Below are positions 6,810 through 10,567 of a stretch of DNA of 10,567 nucleotides, piece by piece. How positions within the stretch are numbered: the stretch's first letter is position 1; each line of letters opens with the position of its first letter. Position numbers and translations under genes: made by a program. Below the pieces are notes generated by a model. The model had not been told where the DNA came from and ran no database searches. It worked only from the letters and a program-made list of their open reading frames with translations. This stretch comes from Allobrachymonas sp. (GTDB lineage Bacteria; Pseudomonadota; Gammaproteobacteria; Burkholderiales; Burkholderiaceae_C). The stretch spans positions 1 through 10,567 of the forward strand of contig JAGOGU010000037.1 in the NCBI GenBank assembly GCA_017996515.1, given 5' to 3'.

Positions 6810-7427
6810 ATGCCGTCTTTTCTTTACCTCGCTTCCCAAAGCCCACGCCGCCGCCAGTTGCTGGAGCAGATTCATGTGCGCTATGAGTTGCTGTTGCCCG
6901 ACGCCACGGAAGATGCCGAGGCGTTGGAGGCTGTTCTGCCCGATGAAACACCGCTGGCCTATGTGCAGCGCGTGACGCACGCCAAGGCGCAGGCTGCCTG
7001 GCACCGTTGGCAAAAGCGCCAACTGCCGCCAGCGCCTATTTTGTGCGCCGATACCACGGTGGCGCTGGATGGCCATATTCTGGGCAAACCCGCCGATGCG
7101 GCTGATGCCGCCGATATGCTGAACCGGCTCTCGGGCAAGCGCCACGAGGTGCTGACGGCGCTGGTGTTGCTCGACCCGGTCAGCGGCCAATGCCAGCAGG
7201 TGTGCAATGTGTCGGAGGTGTGGTTTGATGTGCTGGATGCCGAACGCATTGCCGCCTATATCGCCACGGGCGAGCCTTTTGGCAAGGCAGGCGGCTATGG
7301 CATTCAGGGGGCGGCGGCCACTTTGGTGGCGCGCATCAACGGCAGCTTCTCGGGCATTATGGGCTTGCCCTTGTTTGAGTTGGGGCAAATGTTGCGTGCG
7401 GAGGGTGCTGCTGCGTCAGCCGTTTGA
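6810..7427 (+). CDS. maf: Maf-family nucleoside triphosphate pyrophosphatase (YhdE-like)
   Basis: A 205-residue Maf/HAM1-superfamily enzyme that hydrolyses nucleoside triphosphates (dTTP/UTP and modified bases in YhdE-type members) to the monophosphate and pyrophosphate. It acts as a house-cleaning enzyme and has been tied to septum inhibition when overproduced. Seen: the P-loop-like start LYLASQSPRRRQLLEQI (5-21) with the S-x-S-x-R-R-x-x-L motif, ILCADTTVALDGHILGKP (77-94) with the catalytic aspartate D81, LSGKRHEVLTALVL (107-120), and EPFGKAGGYGIQGAAATLVARINGSFSGIMGLPLFEL (155-191), the family signature GKAG-x-YGIQG. The frame is open further upstream (from 6744), but MPSFLYLASQSPRRR at 6810 is the canonical start. 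The Shine-Dalgarno is weak. In relatives rng often follows; here it does not. Confidence 0.94.
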   Translation: MPSFLYLASQSPRRRQLLEQIHVRYELLLPDATEDAEALEAVLPDETPLAYVQRVTHAKAQAAWHRWQKRQLPPAPILCADTTVALDGHILGKPADAADAADMLNRLSGKRHEVLTALVLLDPVSGQCQQVCNVSEVWFDVLDAERIAAYIATGEPFGKAGGYGIQGAAATLVARINGSFSGIMGLPLFELGQMLRAEGAAASAV

Positions 7428-7536
7428 AGCAATCCGTGCGGCATAACGCAATCTGCTGGTGCAGCATGGCCTGATACCCAGGCGCGGCCAGATTTGCGTA
7501 AGTGGACGAAATCGTGTGAGGCGGTTGGATGGCGTC

Positions 7537-7541
7537 GGAGG
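7537..7541 (+). promoter_or_regulatory. Ribosome binding site deciding the SUKH gene start
   Basis: GGAGG lies 7 bases before the ATG at 7549. The frame is open upstream as far as an ATG at 7459, but this site and the compact domain start favour 7549. Confidence 0.65.
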
Positions 7542-7548
7542 AATATGC

Positions 7549-8085
7549 ATGCGCTATTTGGATGATGCCGAGCTGGAAGAACTGGCTGCCCGGCTATTTG
7601 CAAGCTACGACGAAGGCTGGGCGGGCGATGCCCCGCTGACCGATGAGCTGATTGCACGGGTAGAAGCCGACTTGGGTTATCGACTGCCGGAAGACTACAT
7701 AGCCTTGATGCGTCGGCGAAACGGCGGGCTTTTGGCTTGTAGCGTTTTCAGCTATATGGAAAAGGATCGAAACGGCAGGCCATGCGCATGCGAATTACTG
7801 GTGCGAGGCATCAGCGGCATTGGCTTCCAGAATCCATGTGCGCTATGCGGCGAAATGGGCAGCCGCTTTTGGGAAGCGCCAGGCAACTGGAACTATCCGC
7901 ATATTGGCATCTACTTTGCAGAAGAAGACAGCGGCCATGGGCTGTACGCACTGGACTATCGGGACTGTGGCCAATCCGGGGAACCGTCTGTCGTCAATAT
8001 CTACCACGAAGGCTTCAAGATCACCCGCTTGGCCGACAACTTTGCCGACTTTGTGCGCCGATTACGCAGCGACATAGCGGAGTAA
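7549..8085 (+). CDS. SMI1/KNR4 (SUKH-1) family protein, orphan immunity-type
   Basis: A 178-residue protein of the SMI1/KNR4 (SUKH) superfamily, whose bacterial members mostly act as immunity proteins that bind and neutralise toxins of contact-dependent or polymorphic toxin systems. Seen: acidic N-terminal helix LDDAELEELAARLFASYDE (4-22), the SUKH signature ELIARVEADLGYRLPEDYIALMRRRNGG (33-60), with the L-G-x-x-LP-x-D/S-Y and N-GG positions, then GISGIGFQNPCALCGEMGSRFW (88-108), PHIGIYFAEEDSGHGLYALDYRDCGQSGEPSVVNI (117-151), and FKITRLADNFADFVRRL (156-172). This matches SMI1/KNR4 proteins common in Neisseriales and Burkholderiales. No toxin, secretion gene or mobile element is beside it, so it is an orphan. 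It sits downstream of maf, where related genomes often have rng. The partner cannot be inferred. Confidence 0.88.
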   Translation: MRYLDDAELEELAARLFASYDEGWAGDAPLTDELIARVEADLGYRLPEDYIALMRRRNGGLLACSVFSYMEKDRNGRPCACELLVRGISGIGFQNPCALCGEMGSRFWEAPGNWNYPHIGIYFAEEDSGHGLYALDYRDCGQSGEPSVVNIYHEGFKITRLADNFADFVRRLRSDIAE

Positions 8086-8163
8086 AGCCGCCTTTTACAA
8101 CAAGCGTTTTGCCGTAGCGCCTTGCTCTGCCTCTCAGGCGGCAGCCATCGTAAAAGCCGGTGT

Positions 8164-8199
8164 AAAAAAAGAAAACAGACCGTCTGCAAACGGCCTGTT
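8164..8199 (-). terminator. Intrinsic terminator of the PepSY gene
   Basis: On the minus strand AACAGGCCGT (complement of 8190-8199) pairs with ACGGTCTGTT (complement of 8174-8183) with one mismatch and a 6-base loop, followed by TTCTTTTTTT (complement of 8164-8173). It lies about 90 bases past the stop of the PepSY gene. Confidence 0.75.
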
Positions 8200-8265
8200 G
8201 TTCATATTGTTCAAAAGGCGTACGCGGTGCGCATGCACACGCATCGCATGGCGCCCGGTATCCGG

Positions 8266-8279
8266 CACCGGCAGATGCC
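8266..8279. repeat. Small GC-rich hairpin after the PepSY stop
   Basis: CCGGCA-GA-TGCCGG is a perfect 6-bp inverted repeat 10 bases past the PepSY stop codon on the minus strand. It has no T-run of its own; it could protect the mRNA 3' end or be chance in GC-rich DNA. Confidence 0.4.
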
Positions 8280-8288
8280 GGGGCGCGA

Positions 8289-8819
8289 TTAATCGTTGTA
8301 ATCCACGTACGAGGCCAGAACTCTGCCGTTGCTGGCATCTACCACGACTTTGTGCGGCACATTGTTGGCGGCCAAAATATCGACCTTGTAAACGACCTGG
8401 CCGAGGAGGCTCCTGTCGCGTTCGGCTTCCATCACGCGGCCTTGGATTTTGCCTTGGGCGATCTGGATGGCGCGCTCCAGAGAAACTGCGGTTTGGCGCA
8501 CGGGCTTCCACTCTGTATCGACTTTGCTGCCCAGCACCTTGCCGCTGGCAGCGTCGATGTACAGCGTGTGCTCTTGCGTGCCATTGCGCACTTCCACCTT
8601 GTAGACGGGGGTGCCGTATTTGCCTTGCAACTGCACATCGGTTGCCTGGCCGCCCACCAGCTTCTGGGCCGTGGCGATAGCCTGCTCGGCCGATACCTTG
8701 GTTTGCGCAACGGCGGCGACAGGTTGGTGGGGCATGTCATCGTCGGCCATGGCGGGAGCGCCAGCGGCCAGCATGGCAGCGGCCAATACGGCAGACAGGG
8801 CGTTCAAACGGATTTTCAT
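8289..8819 (-). CDS. Secreted protein with two PepSY domains
   Basis: A 176-residue exported protein. Signal peptide MKIRLNALSAVLAAAMLAAGAPAMA, cleavage after about residue 25. The mature part is two PepSY repeats: first VSAEQAIATAQKLVGG...PVYKVEVRNG...LYIDAASGKVLGSKVD (42-101), second VSLERAIQIAQGKIQG...VVYKVDILAA...VVVDASNGRVLASYVD (112-173). Each has the helix (A-I-x-x-A-Q), the YKV strand and the V/I-D-A-S/A-x-G-x-V-L hairpin of the family. PepSY domains occur in propeptides of M4 peptidases, where they inhibit the enzyme, and in stand-alone periplasmic proteins often linked to two-component systems; here no protease is attached. The ATG at 8828 directly abuts AAGGAG, which leaves no spacing; the next in-frame ATG (8819) has a 9-base spacing and is preferred. 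Single-gene unit with its own promoter and terminator. Confidence 0.9.
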   Translation of the reverse strand: MKIRLNALSAVLAAAMLAAGAPAMADDDMPHQPVAAVAQTKVSAEQAIATAQKLVGGQATDVQLQGKYGTPVYKVEVRNGTQEHTLYIDAASGKVLGSKVDTEWKPVRQTAVSLERAIQIAQGKIQGRVMEAERDRSLLGQVVYKVDILAANNVPHKVVVDASNGRVLASYVDYND

Positions 8820-8881
8820 GATGCTCATCTCCTTTGCGAAGGGAGTGAAAAAAGGTGCCTGGCTGTTTCCAGAGCGGGTAT

Positions 8882-8887
8882 ATTATA
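8882..8887 (-). promoter_or_regulatory. -10 element of the PepSY gene promoter
   Basis: The complement reads TATAAT, a perfect sigma70 -10 hexamer, about 62 bases upstream of the ATG at 8819. No good -35 hexamer exists at the right spacing; a direct repeat occupies that place instead, as in activator-dependent promoters. Confidence 0.6.
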
Positions 8888-8895
8888 AAGCGAAA

Positions 8896-8912
8896 CTTAG
8901 GCCATGCTTAGG
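8896..8912 (-). promoter_or_regulatory. Direct repeat resembling a PmrA/QseB-type regulator box
   Basis: On the plus strand the sequence is CTTAGG-CCATG-CTTAGG, that is CCTAAG-CATGG-CCTAAG towards the PepSY gene. Two identical hexamers lie 11 bases apart (one helical turn), the geometry bound by OmpR-family response regulators; the PmrA/QseB consensus is CTTAAG-N5-CTTAAG or close. The repeat ends 8 bases before the TATAAT, so it covers the -35 region. The regulator itself is not in the window. Confidence 0.5.
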
Positions 8913-8966
8913 GCCTGTTCCTTTTGGGTTGTGATTAAGAAAGCTATTCGCCCTTGTTGCATGCAT

Positions 8967-8997
8967 GCCTTGCCAAGGGATAGCACCTTGGCAAGGC
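8967..8997. repeat. Perfect 12-bp inverted repeat with palindromic arms
   Basis: GCCTTGCCAAGG (8967-8978), loop GATAGCA, CCTTGGCAAGGC (8986-8997). The arms are exact reverse complements. Each arm also contains a palindrome of its own around one central base: CCTTG-C-CAAGG and CCTTG-G-CAAGG. It may be a stem-loop or a pair of operator sites. No T-run follows directly. Confidence 0.75.
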
Positions 8998-9001
8998 TGG
9001 C

Positions 9002-9022
9002 GCTTTGGCGAGAAAGCTTTTT
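9002..9022 (+). terminator. Weak possible terminator (plus strand)
   Basis: GCTTT (9002-9006) and AAAGC (9013-9017) can form a 5-bp stem followed by five T (9018-9022). The stem is short, AT-rich and has no upstream plus-strand gene to serve, so it is doubtful. Confidence 0.2.
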
Positions 9023-9175
9023 GATCGCAGCGCATTCTTCAAAAACAGGGTGAACAGACCCTGACATGTTTTGGGTGCGTGCAAACATCAAACAGGCGGG
9101 CGGGAGTGGGGCTTGTGCTGTGCTTTTTGGCGCGTCATGGTTGTATGCCGCCTTGTGCGTGAAGAAGGCTTGCAT

Positions 9176-9207
9176 AAAAAAACGGAACGCACTTTGCGTG
9201 CGTTCCG
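9176..9207 (-). terminator. Intrinsic terminator of prlC
   Basis: On the minus strand CGGAACGCAC (complement of 9198-9207) and GTGCGTTCCG (complement of 9183-9192) form a perfect 10-bp stem with a 5-base loop, followed at once by seven T (complement of 9176-9182). It is 60 bases past the prlC stop. Textbook rho-independent terminator. Confidence 0.9.
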
Positions 9208-9223
9208 CTGGCGGTGTTTGTTG

Positions 9224-9246
9224 CCTGCCGGGCAGGCCCCGGCAGG
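9224..9246. repeat. GC-rich hairpin between prlC stop and its terminator
   Basis: CCTGCCGGG (9224-9232) and CCCGGCAGG (9238-9246) are exact reverse complements around CAGGC. The left arm can instead fold as CCTGCC-G-GGCAGG (9224-9236), so two exclusive hairpins are possible. No T-run follows on either strand. Confidence 0.6.
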
Positions 9247-9267
9247 TGTTGGGCGTGGGGCTGGTGA

Positions 9268-10567
9268 TCAGGCAGGCACCATGCCGGAGTGGCGCAGCAG
9301 GGCGTCTACCTGGGGTTCGCGCCCGCGAAAGGCTTTGAACGATTCCATGGCCGGGCGGCTGCCACCCATTTCCAGAATTTCCTGCCGGTAGCGGCGGCCT
9401 GTTTCCACATTGGGGCTGCCGTCGGGCAGGGCGGTTTCTTCAAACGCAGCATAGGCATCGGCCGAGAGCACTTCCGCCCATTTGTAGCTGTAATAGCCCG
9501 CTGCATAACCACCGGCAAAGATGTGGCTGAAGGTGTGCGGGGTGCGCGTCCATTCCGGTGCATGAATCACCGCCACCTCTTGCCGTACCTGTTGCAGCAG
9601 CGGCATTACATCTGCGGGTGCGGCGCTTTGGCTGTGCAGCAGCATGTCGAATAGGGCAAATTCCACCTGACGCAAGGTTTGCATGCCGCTTTGGAAGTTT
9701 TTGGCTGCCAGCATTTTGTCGAACAGGGCGCGCGGCAAGGGCTCGCCGGTGTCCACATGCGCCGTCATGTCGCGCAGCACATTCCATTCCCAGCAGAAGT
9801 TTTCCATGAACTGGCTGGGCAGCTCTACCGCATCCCACTCCACGCCGCTGATGCCGGATACGCCAGATTCGTTCACCTGCGTGAGCATGTGGTGCAGGCC
9901 GTGGCCAAATTCGTGGAACAGGGTGATGACGTCGTCGTGCGTCAGCAGAGGCGGTTTGCCGCCCACGCCATCGGCAAAATTGCACACCAGATGCGCCACG
10001 GGTGTTTGCAGTTTTTGCGTATCAGGGCGTTGCCAGCGGCCGCGCACATCGTCCATCCAGGCGCCGCCACGTTTGCCGTTGCGCGCAGAAGGATCCAGAT
10101 AGAACTGGCCCAGCAATTGGCCGTTGCGCTCCAGCCGGTAAAACTCCACGCCGCTGTGCCATACGGGCGCCGTGTCGCGGCGGATCTGCACTTCAAACAC
10201 GCTCTCGACAATTTTGAACAGCCCGGCCAGCACGCGCGGCGCAGGGAAGTATTGTTTGACTTCTTGCTCGCTGAAGGCGTAGCGGGCTTCTTTCAGTTTC
10301 TCGCTGATGTAGGCCCAGTCCCACGGTTGGGGGTCGGCCAGATCTAAATGTTCGCGTGCAAAGTCGCGCATGTCTTGCACGTCTTTTTCTGCAAAGGGGC
10401 GGGCTTTGCCAGCCAGATCGCGCAAAAAGCCCAAGACCTGTGGCGTGCTCTCGGCCATTTTGGGCACGAGCGACACCTCGGCAAAATGGGGGTAGCCCAG
10501 CAGTTTGGCTTCTTCTTGCCGCAGGGCAAGGATCTCGGCCATGACGGCGCTGTTGTCGAATTGCTTG
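9268..10567 (-). CDS. prlC: Oligopeptidase A, M3 family zinc metallopeptidase (N-terminus outside window)
   Basis: The C-terminal 432 residues of an M3 (thimet-type) oligopeptidase, about two-thirds of the usual 680. The frame enters from the right edge as KQFDNSAVMAEILALRQEEAKLLGY, so the ATG at 10542 is internal, not the start. Counting from that methionine, the zinc site LFHEFGHGLHHML gives H210-E211-x-x-H214, with the third ligand expected in EWDAVELPSQF (E240). Further conserved runs: FAEVSLVPKMAES (20-32), FYLDPSARNGKRGGAWMDD (147-165), and AGGYAAGYYSYKWAEVLSADAYAAFEE near the C-terminus, which includes the substrate-binding tyrosines of the family. PrlC degrades short peptides, including cleaved signal peptides, in the cytoplasm. 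The C-terminus is intact (ends SGMVPA) and followed by a strong terminator. Confidence 0.95.
   Translation of the reverse strand, partial: KQFDNSAVMAEILALRQEEAKLLGYPHFAEVSLVPKMAESTPQVLGFLRDLAGKARPFAEKDVQDMRDFAREHLDLADPQPWDWAYISEKLKEARYAFSEQEVKQYFPAPRVLAGLFKIVESVFEVQIRRDTAPVWHSGVEFYRLERNGQLLGQFYLDPSARNGKRGGAWMDDVRGRWQRPDTQKLQTPVAHLVCNFADGVGGKPPLLTHDDVITLFHEFGHGLHHMLTQVNESGVSGISGVEWDAVELPSQFMENFCWEWNVLRDMTAHVDTGEPLPRALFDKMLAAKNFQSGMQTLRQVEFALFDMLLHSQSAAPADVMPLLQQVRQEVAVIHAPEWTRTPHTFSHIFAGGYAAGYYSYKWAEVLSADAYAAFEETALPDGSPNVETGRRYRQEILEMGGSRPAMESFKAFRGREPQVDALLRHSGMVPA

Larger units (their letters stand above)
8829..9267. other. Intergenic region between PepSY gene and prlC
   Basis: 439 bases with no gene I can support. 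It holds the PepSY promoter with its direct repeat, the 12-bp inverted repeat at 8967-8997, a perfect 6-bp hairpin CAGGGT-GAACAG-ACCCTG (9046-9063), the prlC terminator (9176-9207) and a GC-rich hairpin (9224-9246). A minus-strand frame of about 92 codons (8897-9175) exists but shows no recognisable domain, and its start region has no convincing ribosome binding site. Confidence 0.6.

Noticed and set aside
8174-8199. Neisseria-type DNA uptake sequence (GCCGTCTGAA) in the PepSY terminator
   Set aside because: The hairpin contains CCGTCTG but not the full 10-mer or a known variant; a near match at 5925-5932 (TTCAGACG) is also incomplete, so this is not a DUS-bearing locus on the evidence here.
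8907-8925. Insertion sequence end suggested by GGGCCTGTTC
   Set aside because: No matching inverted end, target duplication or transposase fragment is visible nearby.
8897-9175. Minus-strand small frame (about 92 codons) in the PepSY-prlC gap
   Set aside because: No convincing ribosome binding site or domain, and it runs through the 12-bp inverted repeat and ends in the direct repeat of the PepSY promoter; more likely chance.
9066-9338. Plus-strand small frames overlapping the prlC terminator and 3' end
   Set aside because: They overlap a clear terminator and a conserved coding end on the other strand.

Overview
The window looks like chromosomal DNA of a betaproteobacterium of order Burkholderiales, probably Comamonadaceae or a near relative. 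This rests on protein style (YebC, PurD, RsfS, RlmH, Maf, PrlC), high-GC coding with strong third-position GC, and the partly kept gene string yebC-purD-...-rsfS-rlmH-maf. The assignment is from remembered family features, not a database search. The bulk is housekeeping DNA; the unusual material lies between and after the conserved genes.

Layout. Positions 1-2383 are read leftwards: the N-terminal end of an exported protein (cut by the window edge), a GNAT acetyltransferase, and a HerA-like DUF853 (YjgR-type) ATPase. The last two are 57 bases apart and probably co-transcribed. From a divergent intergenic region (2384-2528) the rightward block begins: yebC, a small unrecognised secreted protein, purD, rsfS with a long lysine/alanine-rich tail, rlmH, maf, and an orphan SUKH (SMI1/KNR4) immunity-type protein ending at 8085. 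From 8164 to the right end genes are again leftward: a tandem-PepSY secreted protein, a 439-base intergenic region rich in inverted repeats, and the C-terminal two-thirds of an M3 oligopeptidase (prlC).

How the genes relate. rsfS, rlmH and maf are the familiar ribosome-silencing / 23S rRNA methylation / nucleotide-pyrophosphatase trio. In related genomes they normally follow nadD (often with hemF beside purD) and precede rng. Here nadD, hemF and rng are absent from their expected places. A 17-codon stretch just before rsfS (5137-5187) reads like the extreme C-terminus of NadD, which suggests that the locus lost or moved nadD and left a scar that now overlaps a candidate rsfS promoter. The slot normally held by rng carries the orphan immunity gene, an accessory function.

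Most worth checking: (1) the nadD scar; (2) a PmrA/QseB-like direct repeat, CTTAGG-N5-CTTAGG, placed over the -35 region of a perfect TATAAT upstream of the PepSY gene; (3) the histone-H1-like tail on RsfS with internal 12-base tandem repeats; (4) a perfect 12-bp inverted repeat at 8967-8997 whose arms are themselves palindromic; (5) a REP-like element before rlmH. I found no CRISPR array, tRNA, rRNA, intact insertion sequence or clear undescribed multi-gene system.
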